From assembly GCF_937616625.2 (NCBI RefSeq), contig NC_065576.1, positions 5,024,501 through 5,088,500 of the forward strand: DNA of 64,000 bases. The letters run 5' to 3'. Both the position numbers and the translations under genes were made by a program. Under the pieces are notes generated by a model, which did no database searches, was not told the origin of the DNA, and worked only from the letters and a program-made list of their open reading frames with translations. Numbering within the stretch: the stretch's first letter is position 1; each line of letters begins with the position of its first letter. This stretch comes from Mercurialis annua. Taxonomy: Eukaryota; Streptophyta; Magnoliopsida; Malpighiales; Euphorbiaceae. Positions 20,931 to 33,098 of this stretch are shown one piece after another.

Positions 20931-22362
20931 CATTCAAGTCCCATAAAAAACATGGCCTTAACGCCTATACGGGGACAAGGAGATGCATAAAAAGATAGAG
21001 ATCAACATGAAAAAGGAATGAGATAAGGGGTCCATTATTGAGACTTCTAAACCAAAATCAAAATTCAAGCACAAGAGAGTATTAGGTCCTCATATTAGTG
21101 TAAAACAAGTCTATTGTTCAGATTTTAGTGAATAAATTAGCTTGTTTCCAGCGTTCAGTCAGATATTTAGCAGTTCATATTAGCAATGTCGGTATAATGT
21201 TATAGGCTTTAAGGCCATGAGATTGAGAAAAGAAAAATAAAGAAAGAAGACCAACACATGCAAGTCTATTTCATGGTCAGCACACAAAGCCTCAAAACTC
21301 ATGTTTATCAGATACAATTCTATAGAAATTACATAGTTATCAAAACTCATGTTTTTCTGCTAAGACCCAATTATAAGATTCTACGGAGGAACCGAAAATT
21401 ATTCGTTATCAGATGCAATTCTATAACTATTATCCAATTTGCTTTAAAAAAGCATGGTAAGAAGGGAGTGCCGGACGCAAGTTTGTAACGGACAGACAAT
21501 GTAATTGGTTGCCATGTTAGATCCTCAGATCCAAAAGTTTAAACTAGCGGATTGAGAAATATTTATTAGCTTATTTTCAAAAATTGTTTTTGTTGAGACA
21601 TAATACGAAGAATTAATTCAAGCCATGATGCAAGTAAGTAATCACTACTTGCACTAACAGAACCATAGGCACAAATACTTTTATTTTCCACAAGTTATGC
21701 TTCGGTTTTGTGGCTGATTTGGAAGAAAAACTATTTAACATTTGCTAAATATAAACCATAGACGAATCAAAAACTTTTAAAACATTTGCTGAATATAAAG
21801 AGGTTTGTTTGAACAGTGGCAGAGCAATTTAATTAATCCTCAGGTGCTTGTAAATCAAAGTTAAGGATACAGAACTAAACAACCAAATCTGAATGGATGC
21901 AGCTCACACAATAAAATACAATAAATTTACCAGGAGCAATCTTGAGAAGGGATAGAGGAGGACGGCAATTAGGGTTGTAAATGAATTGAGCCGTTCTCGA
22001 GCAGTTCGGTGTTCTGCTCGATAAGAGTTTGGTTCGTGTTCGTTCGTATGTTAAACGAACCGAGCTCGAACCTGATTTTATGTTCGTTAATTTAAACGAG
22101 CCGAACATGAACACATTGGTGTTCGGCTAGTTTATATTCACAAACAACTCGATTAGTAGTTTGTGAATAAGTGACTAACCTGCATTTTTACCTGCTAACG
22201 AAACCGGCTGGAACAACCAATTTGTAATTATTTAACAAGTTCAGACACTATATTAATATAAATTTTTGTTAAGACACTATATTGTCATTCTTTAAAAGTT
22301 CAGACATCAGAAGTTTATTAATCCCTTTAAAATCCAAACCACCATCTCTAGTAACTCTAATC
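20931..22362. other. Intergenic with a hAT-like fragment
   Basis: Mostly featureless. At about 21976-22140, GGGTTGTAAATGA and many short GTTCG/CGAAC motifs (GAGCTCGAAC, GAGCCGAACATG) look like one end of another hAT-type MITE, but I cannot define both ends. No gene is seen. Confidence 0.4.
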
Positions 22363-22830
22363 TAGGGATGTGCATTCGATATTACGGTGCGGTTCGGAAG
22401 TGAAATTATCAAAACCGTTCAGTTTTTTAAGAAATCAAAAACCGAACCGAAATTTGAGGAAAAATTCGGTTTAATTCGGTTCGTTTTTTCGGTTTTACCA
22501 AAATAAAAAATTAATATTTTTTAAAAAACATTTACTTATAAACAATCAAAATTAAATAAAAAAGTTAAGTAAACTATTTTTAAAAATTAAATTAAAGTCA
22601 TATTGTAATGTTTCATATATTTTAATAATTAAATATAAAGTAAAATAATATTATTTTTAAAAAAATTTAATAGTATTTAAAAAAAATAGATATTTCGATT
22701 TTTTCTGGTTTTTGGTTTTTTAAAACTTAAAACCGAACCGAACCGAAATGTATAAAAAATCTAAATTTTAAAACCAAACCGGCATTTTCAGTTCGATTTT
22801 CGGTGCGGTTCAGTTTTTGCACACTCCTGA
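22363..22830. mobile_element. hAT-like MITE
   Basis: Imperfect terminal inverted repeats TAGGGATGTGCA and TGCACACTCCTGA bound 468 bp, with exact direct repeats TCTAATC immediately outside (22356-22362 and 22831-22837). An 8-bp duplication with one mismatch is compatible. Subterminal GGTTCGG/AACCGAACC motifs occur in inverted orientation. It is non-coding, and lies just upstream of the bL36 leader, within its likely promoter region. Confidence 0.75.
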
Positions 22831-22849
22831 TCTAATCAACTCCAAGACT

Positions 22850-23691
22850 CCAACGCTCAATCTAATCTAATCTCTTCACTTCGTCTCAACGTTGCAGCTC
22901 CTTCGTTTTGGTACAAGAAGACGGGCTGCTCTGCTGTTTCAACGTTGCAGATCCGACGACCGCCACTGTTGCTCCAACGTCGACTGCTCTGCTTCCCGAA
23001 GGTAAATGATTTTTGTTTGGGTTTCTTTATGTTACTGTATTATGAGGGTTTAAAGTTTATGTTTAGTTCTAATTATTTTATTGGATACTCTAGCCATGAT
23101 TTAGGAGTCTTTGTTCTAATTGAAATTCACAGATTATTTAGTTGGATGTTTTAACTTTGCATCTATGAGATCAGAGCTACTAAATTAGAACTCTTATTAT
23201 CCATTTCTGCTATAATTGATTTAATCTTCTTTCTCTTATACAAATAGTTCAGTTTCAGCAATAATTTATTGTCAGTTTTGACGTTTTAAAAAACTTGTAT
23301 GATATTTAAAATTGTTGTTTATTTATGTGAGCTTCTTGGAGAATTGGTGTCTAAGAACTGCTCTTGATTCGTCTAATCAACAAGTGAAGAACTAAACATA
23401 TGGGCAAAATAAAGCTCAAGTATGACGGGGAATCCCCTGATTATTAGAAATAGAAGCACTACTTAGTATAAAAGGATATCATCTGGCATCAAAGTACAGA
23501 AATAGTCTCCCTTGCAATGCCATTCTACTGAAGATATTGTCTGCAAGATAGTTAGTGATTAAATGTTTTAAGTTTGTATTGGAGTAATCTGTATTGTTTT
23601 AAGTGATTAAATGTTTTAATTTGATTGGAGTAATCTGTAATTTTCGTTCTTCTTGTTAATGTATTGATCGTTGGTGTTGCTGTTATCGCAG
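22850..23691 (+). other. bL36 5' UTR exon and leader intron
   Basis: A GC-richer leader (about 22850-23001) ends at CCCGAAG followed by the donor GTAAAT. The acceptor TTATCGCAG ends at 23691, only 5 bp before the bL36 ATG. A leader intron is common in plant ribosomal protein genes. The transcription start is not determined. Confidence 0.6.
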
Positions 23692-23696
23692 TAGCA

Positions 23697-25090
23697 ATGA
23701 AGGTGCGATCATCAGTGAAGAAGATGTGCGACTTCTGTCAGGTTGTTAAAAGAAGAGGACGCGTTTATGTGATTTGTACTTCTAACCCTAAGCACAAGCA
23801 GCGCCAAGGAATGTCCACTTTTGCTTTCGAACATGGGTATGTATGTCTATTTTGTTTTCAAACTAATTACTCAGTGATTCATTGGGATTATTTGATTGTT
23901 TTAGTTTGATGTACTAAGTTATTTTCACAAATTTACAAGTTTTAAGAGTTAAGAATTTAGGAGGTTTTGACTGGAAAATTGGTTGAAATTGTATAATTGT
24001 CTCAAATATTGGTGTATCCCTTTTATGTAAAGTTTATTATACAATCTTTGCATAGAGTTTAAAGGAAAGGTTTCTCATGTTCTGATTCTTGTGCACTTTT
24101 GTGCTATATGATGCCCTTTTAGACATTAGGTGAAACCCTAATTTTCTCTGTAGCATAACGGAAAGAACATTTCAAGTCTCGATTATTTGATTTCGTGTTT
24201 AGCAACAAGGCTGGTTTTCGTTTTATAACTTGGAGATTTAGTACTTACATTTTACTCTCTTAACTATAAGCGTATTGTTCGTCTATTGATTTTTTGCTCC
24301 TTTTTGTTTTGTTTTGGATAATAGAAAATTACTTTTTATGTGGAAATGAAGCTAAATAAATTGTTTGATCAGATTATTCGAAAGAACTCTAGATTGTTGG
24401 TTGGATTAATCTAAATAGATTCATACCGTTCAGTCAACGAACGGAGAGTATCTTGTCCCCAATCGTATAACTAGGTGGTTTAATTTTGAGAACAAGCACA
24501 TTGGCAATCACTTATTAGTTGATGTATCTGTTTGATAATGAAGTGCATCAACAGTCAGCTTGTGAGAAGCAGGGTTAGTGGGATCAGTGTTGGTCGTATT
24601 CTGTACATAGCACCCGTAGGCGGTAGGCGTTCATGATTCATAGATTTATAGTGTAAAACCAGCCATAGTGGAGTACCACTACACTACCACCAAATTGGTG
24701 TAGGAAGGTTCTAAACGCGCGACAGCATTTAGCAAATGGTATTGAAGAGGACTGCATGGCTAAATGTCATAGTATATGGTCAATTTTGGTTTTGAAAAGA
24801 TGCGTGGCTATCACTAATTAAATATTTAGGCTGATGCACTGATGTCATAGTACGTGGCCAATTTCTTTAGACCGTTTTTTTAGAAACTTTGGTTGAACGA
24901 TTATTGATGAAATTTCTGTTCTGGTGGCTTCATTTCCAGGTCTGTGAAATCTAGTGCTAAGCAGGAGATTGCACCCAGTCTCGGCATGGGGATAGGTCTG
25001 GCTTCTGTCCTACCGAAAAAGCATGAACCATCGATAATGTTTGGATGGAGTTCGAGCCTATCATCTCTCATTTTTAAACAAGGGAAGTAG
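23697..25090 (+). CDS. Ribosomal protein bL36, nuclear gene, probably mitochondrial
   Basis: bL36 is the smallest large-subunit protein of bacterial-type ribosomes and binds 23S-like rRNA through a zinc ribbon. Two exons, 23697-23836 and 24940-25090, join with GT-AG ends (GTATGT and TTTCCAG) to encode 96 residues. The N-terminal 43 residues are the classic bL36 core: [15 protein letters not shown], then [11 protein letters not shown], then [10 protein letters not shown]. The zinc ligands are C11, C14, C27 and H33. A C-terminal extension of about 50 residues has the plant-typical FGW near its end. The core begins directly at Met1 without a presequence, as in the plant nuclear homologue, so targeting must use internal information. 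Upstream in-frame codons exist, but the leader splice favours the 23697 ATG. Confidence 0.93.
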
Positions 25091-25104
25091 CCTGAGATAA
25101 CTCG

Positions 25105-25191
25105 AAGGAAATGGATTAAGCTTGTAATACTTCTGCATTGCATTGTACAAGTGAAAATGTGGATACCTAAAAAGGTTCTACTTGTACATTT
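25105..25191 (+). repeat. bL36 3' UTR segment, duplicated at 12184-12270
   Basis: The 87 bases begin 15 bp after the bL36 stop and match the upstream copy at 86 of 87 positions. This is the likely source copy because it adjoins the gene. Confidence 0.85.
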
Positions 25192-25523
25192 GAAGTACTT
25201 TACTTTGCCGGAGATAATTCCATATTAAATAAGTAGAGAATAGTATAATTATTTAGAATTAGAGATCAGTGATGTCTAGCAAAACTTATTAGATTTTGTG
25301 CCGATTGAATTCAAATTTTATTATTTGTTGGATGGCCTAATTTTTCCATGGTATTAAAGTTGTTGGTTAAAGGTCCTAACTTTGATGATAACAAAATGCC
25401 CATTAGTATTTCCATCAAGTGTTTGTGAATGGTATACTTTATTTAGCTAAACAAAATTTTGTTATCACTTGGTTATTTGCATTAAGACTGAGCTAAACCT
25501 TGAAAGCCGTTTCAATAATCATA

Positions 25524-28500
25524 TCTACTATATATATATAAAGCAGGACATTTTCTCCCTTTGATTGACATGTGGCATTCTCTAATTAATATTCTATTTT
25601 TCTTTTTTCTTCAATATTTTTATTACCATTTAACATTTATGATTATAACTTTCCTAAACAAAAACGTATTTGACTCCTTAATTGTCATGTTTACTCTTAA
25701 ATTTTTGATTATATTTTTCTAAGAAAGCTAATTAATTAGTTCAATTTTATACTATAAATGTACCTAATATAACTTTCCTTTGTAAATAACTTCCTTTTAC
25801 AAAGACAATACATCCAATTTTAGTATAATTGAGAAATTAAATAAAATAATTTTTTAGAGAAACATTTCAATATATGGATTCAATAAATTAAACAACCTTC
25901 TAATATTTCCCATCTAGCATTACAATGGTAAAGGTAACAAAATTATAACACTAAATGCATTAGATTTTGAAATATTAATTTATCATTTTTTATTTTATTT
26001 TTTTTAGAAATAACTTCACTAAAAAATCTGAAACCAAAATTTTAATTCAGTGACAATTTTGGGTCAAATGTTTCCAAGATTCAATAGTGCAAGTGGTGTA
26101 ATTTTTAATCTTTAAATCCTTCTATTTAATATTAGCGCTTTGCTAAATTATTCATAAAATGAAACTGTAAACATAATGATTAATGACTTTTTATTTTATT
26201 TTTAGTAATAAGGCACTGATTGGGTTAATTATAGGAGTAATTGACAATTTAAAATTCAAAAAAGTAACCTTCTCATTTACTCTTCAAATCAAATTTATTA
26301 TCATAAACTGAAAAGAGATTAAATGTTTAATCTGAAATTGGTTTATGCCCCCACCAAAAGCCAATAACTATCATTGCCAGTAATCTTCTATAAAACCCTT
26401 AAGAAGAAGATATGATCCGCCACAAAACAAACTCTATGTTTTGCTCATGGAAATTATTTTACTACCAATGATTATTTGAGATATTTTATTTATTAAGGTT
26501 GGAATTCTTTTGCTCTCTCTTTTTAAATATTTTTTTAGTATTCTTATTCTTATCCGTCTGGTTATTTAGAATCTTTTTAATTTGATTTTATTAAAATATA
26601 TTTTTAAATATCTTTATTTACTATTGCAGGAGCACTTTTATTCATTCATGTAAATATATTTGGCTAATTAGGTACAAGGTGATTCTAAAAATTATTGTTA
26701 TGTCATTACCATTTTTTATTTTTATTTTCTATTTATCTTGATTTTTCTATTATATTTTAGTTTTTACTTGATATAATAGTGTTATTATCAGGATTTGACT
26801 CCAAAATCCGAAAAGCGACAATAACAAACTAAATTGATTATTAATTATTTTTATTTTTTTCTTTTGAATGTCAAATGGCACTCCATAACAATCTAATATG
26901 ATATATATATATATATATAAAGCAGAATATGTTTTCCATTGATTGACACGTAACATTTAAATATAGAGTGTTTACATAATTTCCATAAATATACTTTTTT
27001 TCTTTTCTTTATTTTAATCATCATATTAATTCTCTACATTTTACTATGCCAAATGGCAATCAACTATCAATCACATTAATGGTAATTAAATTTATAAGAA
27101 TTGAATTGGTAACTTAATTTCGTAATTTTTGCATGACTACCCTATTTGATAAATATGCCAATAAAGCTTACTATAATTTTTAGGAAGGTGTGGATTTCAT
27201 TGGAACCAAATCCACACTTAAAACAAATATCGAAATAATCTAAAGCAAATAGAAGTATTGATGGAAAATGGAAATTGTTTGTCATTTAATATTTTATTTT
27301 GTTAACATAAACATTACAAAACTGCAAGCAAATTATAGTAAGCTTAATAATTTCCTTAACTAATTGCAAACGTTACCAAAATACCAACATATTAACATTA
27401 ATATTAAAAAAACTCCTAAGCTTCTCTTAAATCATATTTAACTTAGACAATTGAAACGAAATTATAATAATATTAATGACTAATCAATGGTTCTCACCAA
27501 ATCTGTATATATAGACTTTGCTTCTAAAACATTTTCAAATCATCTTTTTCATCTATATTAAACCTTCGCGTCCTCTTTTCGATTGGGGGAGAAAACTCAG
27601 ATTGTATTATGTTATAAGACAAGAAGTTAAGTGAAGATAAAAAGTCAAAGCATTTGAATATTATACAAGGGCTTCATATTTTATATGAATGACATTGTTT
27701 TGATAAGAGCAAACGGCTATTTTATTTTCTTGACAAGGTAAGTTATTTGGTAAAGTAGTTTCAATATTTTTATATTTGCATCTTTATTGAAAAAATAAAA
27801 AATAAAATGACTTACTAGGAACGAAAATACTTAAACTCTTTTTCTAGATTTTCTTCATTTAAAAATTATTGATCAAGAAAATTTATAATGTTGCAGATTA
27901 TGTATGAGGAAGCAAGACAAAATGCAAATGAAGCTATTGAAAGTAATGTGAAGGACCTTTTATGACATAAATTAGGCAAGAGATTATTAGTGGAGCATCA
28001 TTCTTTTTACTATGTCGATAGAATCATATATGTATTAGATTTGTTAAGATTTTGACGAAGATACATATTAATCGTTTTTTAATTTTTATATTTTTAATTA
28101 TTTTCATAATTATATAATAAAAACATTATAAACTTAGATTTAATCTTTAATCACATGTAATATTGTTTGTTATAATAAATATATAAGGATGAAAAAAATT
28201 GTATGTAGTAAGTAATAAATTAAAAAGTAAGAAAATAACATATAAAAGATATAATTATTTATAAAATATAAATATCTCTTGAAATTAATTATTATAATCA
28301 AGTATGGCAATAATTGATAATTTAAATTTGTACTTGATAACTGTTTTTCAATTTACCATGAAATTAGTTTGGCATGGTACATGTAACTGGTGGATCAATT
28401 TGTGTAAAAAAGGAAATATATTTAACATAAAAGAGAAACAAGTTGTTTGTTTTAAAAATAGAATAAAGCAAAAACAATAAAAAATGACAAAGGTTGAAAA

Positions 28501-28987
28501 ACAATTAAAAATCTGAAAAATGTTAGTTTCATTGAAATACATTATTTTTTATAAAATTGAAATACGTTAATCAATCAATAGTATATGATGAAAATCATTT
28601 TCATTACTTTTTTCTTAAGTTCATAATTATTTGCTACCATTTTATTATAATATTTTTATGATGATTATTTATGAAACTGTCATTATAGTTTATGAAATGA
28701 AGGTTGTATATGTATGTGCCTATTATTAATTGTTAGAAATAAGAGATATATGTTGATTTTTAGTAATATAATTAGAGTTGATTTTTAATAATATAATTTA
28801 CTTTTTCTATATCCTTTTTTAGATACATAAATAGTATTTACAATATGTATTTTTCTTTATTATATATTTATTTTTATTTTTATTACTTTTTATAATTAGA
28901 ATATAAAAATAATTATATATAGATTTTAAGCTTATCACACTCAAATAATATTAAACAAAAAACGTGCAACGCACGGGTTAAAGCTAG
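25524..28987 (+). mobile_element. Helitron, about 3.5 kb, with a second 5' end inside
   Basis: It begins A|TCTACTATATATATAT followed by AAAGCAGGACATTTTCTCCC. It ends with the hairpin CGTGC-AAC-GCACG, a short spacer and CTAG|T at 28984-28987, the standard Helitron termini and A|T insertion site. A second start of the same family, TCTAATATGATATATA then AAAGCAGAATATG and GATTGACACGT, occurs at 26892. No Rep/helicase frame is visible, so it is non-autonomous. The interior at about 27490-27965 resembles a transcription unit: TATATATAG, a leader, donor AAGGTAAGT near 27736, and acceptor TTGCAG near 27897. This may be a captured gene fragment. Confidence 0.8.
26899..26919. repeat. (AT)n microsatellite at inner Helitron 5' end
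   Basis: A run of about ten AT units, apparently an expansion of the Helitron's own ACTATATATATATA terminus. Confidence 0.9.
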
Positions 28988-29233
28988 TGGTTAATATATT
29001 TTTGAAGAAATATCCTTAAAATATATGTCCTCCATGGAAGAAAACGAAAATATATCACTCACCTGCACACAAAAGAAAAATAAAAAAAACGACAACGGGA
29101 AAATCAGAATTCATAGGTGTTCTATTAGTGCATGAACGAATCAGGCTTTGCAAAAAACAAACAAAATTAGCTAAACGGTTCTATTAGTTCGTCAGTATGT
29201 ATTAGACTCTTAATTTGCCATCTTGCACGTTTA
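28988..29233. other. Short spacer, nothing recognised
   Basis: Spacer between the Helitron and the Harbinger-like element, with no identifiable feature. Confidence 0.5.
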
Positions 29234-29959
29234 GGCCACCTCCAACCTACTCTATAATTCTATTTTTTCAGAAATAGAGTAAGTTTTTTTCCAAGTACAA
29301 ATTTTATCTCTAATTTTAGATAAAAAAAGATTCAACCACAAATTCTATCTCTAACTCTAAAAAAATATTTTAAAACAACACTATTTTATCATTTTAACAA
29401 CTTAACTTAAATTAATTTTTTTTACATATTCATCCTAAAAATAAAACATATATATTTTTATCAATAGTAAAACAATAAAATTTAAATAAATATTTTTATC
29501 ATATAATAATACATATTCTAGTAAATAAAATTGAATAAAATATTAATAGTTTCAATATGTAAATTAAAAATTATAATTAAATAACACACATACTAAACAT
29601 TACATAAAAATAATACAAAAGATACAATAATAATACAAAAATTAACACAAAAAAATAATAATAAAAAACAATAATAATAAAAATATAATTATCTACTAAT
29701 TCTCAAAATTAGCAAAATTAACAAATCACTCCCATTGAGAGTGACTTGAACGCTGTTAATAATCCGAAAATTCATGCTCATATTGAAAGTGAACAAACAC
29801 AAATTTTAAAAAAGAGCCCAACAATCTCGATAATAATTTTCCGTTCCCCATTCTTTTGGTGAATATTATGCTAATGTTACCGGAGGTGGAAGTGGTTCAC
29901 ACAAAAATTAAATTATTGATTGTTATTTTTTTTATTGTTGTTATTTTTATTAATACTGA

Positions 29960-29993
<34 letters not shown>

Positions 29994-30389
29994 GTTGTTG
30001 TTGTTGTTTTTATTTATATAATTATTTGTATTATTTATTAAAATATGTTTTTGTTAATTTTATATATTATTAATTTATAATATATGCAGTGTTTTAATAT
30101 TTATAATTTTATTTAGAAGTCATATAAAAATATAATAATAAAGATTTAAATTTATAATATTTGAATATAATAGGACATAATTGTGTAAATTAAAATCAAT
30201 GGGTTAAATTAGTAATTTGTAAACTTGAAAAAGTACAAAATAATTCTTATAGAGTTGTAAATTGTGAAACTCTACATGTAGAGTTTACTATTCAAAAACT
30301 CTAAAAAATGAATTTTACAGTTAAGTTGGAGTTGGTTAACTCCAAATGGTGGGACCCAATTCATTTTTAGAGTTGAGTTGAAGATGCCT
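29234..30389. mobile_element. PIF/Harbinger-like element with TTA target duplication
   Basis: The left end GGCCACCTCCAACCTACTCT and the inverted right end (AGAGTTGAGTTGAAGATGCCT on the plus strand, one base shortened here) form imperfect terminal repeats of the CATCTCCAAC type seen in plant Harbinger MITEs. They are flanked by TTA (29231-29233 and 30390-30392), the 3-bp duplication of that superfamily. The 1.16-kb interior is non-coding and includes an ATT microsatellite. Termini are diverged, so the call is moderate. Confidence 0.55.
29960..30010. repeat. (ATT)n and (GTT)n microsatellite
   Basis: About eleven ATT units are followed by several GTT units, inside the Harbinger-like element. 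Confidence 0.95.
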
Positions 30390-30392
30390 TTA

Positions 30393-31698
30393 TACTAGAC
30401 AAAAAGAACGAGCAACTAGAATTTCAATATATTCTAACCACTATATAAAATAAAAACTCCACTCATTGCGTTAAGTATGAGAAGTGAGGAAAAAAACACC
30501 ACAAAAAAAAATTTCATCTTTATAGTGCATCATATATTATAAAAGAGTAAACAACACATTTTATATGTATTTGTGAGAAGGTTTCGAGCACCTCATGAGA
30601 AAAATTTGTGGGGAACAAACTAGTTTTGACTAAAATTAGGGTTGGAACCTGTTAGTTTGTTGGAGCTAATTAAAACCAGTGGTTTGATATTATAAAAGAA
30701 TTGATTTTCAATTAGATTAAATTGTGAATTTTTTTTTTTACTTAAATTCTAATATAAATTGACTGAGATAACCGAACCAAAAATTTGATGGGGTCGACAG
30801 GTTCGGGTGTGTATGGAAAATTTAAATCTTTAAACTATTGGTTCGGTTTCTTTTTGAATTGTTTTTGGTTAAGTCTGGGTATAAAATAAAAAAATTTGAT
30901 CCAGTTTGTTTTGCTATATAAATTATTTTTTAAATTTAGTTCGGTTTTGGACATAAGTTTTTCACTTTAATATAAGGAAAACCAAAATAATTGAACCAAA
31001 AAACAAACCAATTTTAATTATGTTTGATGTTATAAAAATCAATTTTTTAGTTCAGTTTAATGTTGGACATAAATATTGTTGATTGAATTATAAAATAAAC
31101 CAAACCAAAATAACTAGGCCGACCAAAAAAATCCAACCAAAACAAACAACAATCTGATCGAATCAACGAGTCTAGTTCAGTTTTGAAAATTCAAATCCTT
31201 AAATTGCAATATGGTTTGATTTTTCTAAAAAATAAAGCTTTTATGTTTCAGTTTGACTTGATGTTTTAAATTAATATTTAGTTCAATTCAGTTTTGCATA
31301 TCAATATTTTTAGTTAAGTTTCAATTCAAATAGAACCAAAATAATGAAATCAGACAAAAAATCAATTGAAACAAACAATCATGTTCATTTGGAAAATTGA
31401 AGTCCTTAAAATTTTAATTCGGTTTAAAGAAAGATTTTTTTTGACTTGATATAAAAAATATTAAAATTTCAAGACAAAAAATTTAATTTTTTTAAAAGGA
31501 AGTATATTTCAAAGAGAATGCTTTTGACAATTTTTTTTATAAAAATATTTATTTTTTGTTAAATATTTATAAAAATACATTCTAATTTTTTCTATTGACA
31601 AAATACATTTTTGATAGATTATTGGTACATTAAAAAAGTAAGTGTATTTTTATAAAAACAAAAACAAAAACAAAAATATTTTGCAAGATTAGAGCATA
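30393..31698. other. Intergenic, hAT-like remnants
   Basis: Many scattered AACCAAA, GGTTCGG and TTTGGTT motifs from about 30630 to 31450 suggest the interior of degraded hAT-type MITEs. No ends or genes could be defined. Confidence 0.4.
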
Positions 31699-32252
31699 TC
31701 TATACTATATATAAAAGCACGGATGGGGGGGGGGGGAAGGAGGGTGGACATACAAATTTACTGAATAATCATTTTCAGTTTACTACTAAATAAAGGTTTT
31801 ATAGTCATTAACTAATTATTTAATTAATCACTATTATAATTAAAGTCCTAATTAGAATAGGTAGCTAAATTATCTCCAATTTAGTTTTTACTAAATTGTC
31901 TCCAACTTAGTAGGAATACCTATCTTTTAGTTTGATTGATCTACAAAATTAAAATACGGTATTTGATCAATATATTATTATTTAAATTTCTATCTTATTA
32001 TTTTTAAAGATAAAAATTAATAAAATTAAATTAATTATTTAATTATGGTTATTATAAAACCAAAAGAATAATAAATTCAGTATAGAAAAAAATATTTATA
32101 ACCAAATATATTATATTTACTTTTACAAAAATTCTTAACTAATTTAATATTAGTTATAAATAAAAAATTGATATAATTATACTAAATTTATTAATATGTT
32201 CATTGGCGAGTTACGTTACGAGCCACGTGCATAGCACGTAATGCGAAACTAG
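31699..32252 (+). mobile_element. Non-autonomous Helitron, first of a tandem pair
   Basis: It starts A|TCTATACTATATATAAAAGC and continues through a 12-G run at 31725-31736. It ends with hairpin ACGTGC-ATA-GCACGT and CTAG at 32249-32252. It is homologous to the next unit and to 6365-6914. It has no coding capacity. Confidence 0.88.
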
Positions 32253-32796
32253 TATATATAAAAGCACGGGGGACAGACAAATTTACTGAATAATTCTTTT
32301 CAGTTTACTACTAAATAAAGGTTTCATAGTCATTAACTAATTAGTTATTTAATTAATCAATATTGTAATTAAAGTCCTAATTAGAATAGGTAGCTAAATT
32401 ATCTTCAATTTAGTTTTTAGTATGTAAAAAATAACTAAATTGTCTCCAAATTAGTAGGAATACCTATCTTTTAGTTTGATTGAACTACCAAAATTAAAAT
32501 ACTGTATTTGGTCAATATAATATTATTTAAATTTCTATCTTATTATTTTTAAAAATATTATAAATAAAATTAAGTTAATTATTTAATTATGGTTATTATA
32601 AAACTAAAAGAAGAATAAATTCAGTATGGAAAAAAAATTAATAACCAAATATATTATATTTACTTTTATAAAAATTCTTAACTAATTTAATATTAATTAT
32701 AAATAAAAAAATTAATATAATTATAATAAATTTATTAATATGTTCATTGACGAGTTACGTTACGAGCCACGTGCATATCACGTAATGCGAAACTAG
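32253..32796 (+). mobile_element. Non-autonomous Helitron, second of a tandem pair
   Basis: It starts immediately after the CTAG of the first unit with TATATATAAAAGCACGG and lacks the outermost bases of the usual 5' end. It ends at CTAG (32793-32796) followed by T. Its terminal hairpin has one changed base (GCATATCACGT). The head-to-tail junction is exact. Its 3' end lies 302 bp before the J-protein start codon, so the pair forms part of that gene's upstream region. Confidence 0.85.
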
Positions 32797-33098
32797 TTTT
32801 GTAAAAATTTCAAAAAAGAGCGTACCTCTTTGACAAACTGTTCAAAAAGAAGAAGAAGCCCAATTTCAGCCCAACTCGGCCCATAAAATGGGCTTAATTT
32901 GAGAAAGAAGAAGTGTGATTCTGCAGTCAGACGTTGCCCCGATAAAGGTATCCAGAAAATGGATCAAACGACACCGTTTATTCTTTTTCGCGCCGAAGAA
33001 AGTAAGGATTTGGAAGCTATAACTGCCTTGCCGTTTCACTTCGCTACTTCCTCAATTTAGCTAAAGAAAATAAAGTTTAATAATAAATAAATTAATTA

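Noticed and set aside
27897..27965. Helitron-captured coding exon
   Set aside because: Only about 22 codons follow the acceptor before a stop. Too short to assign to any gene, so mentioned only as an exon-like signal.
30620..31450. Possible second hAT element
   Set aside because: Motif content is suggestive, but no terminal inverted repeats or 8-bp duplication could be located.
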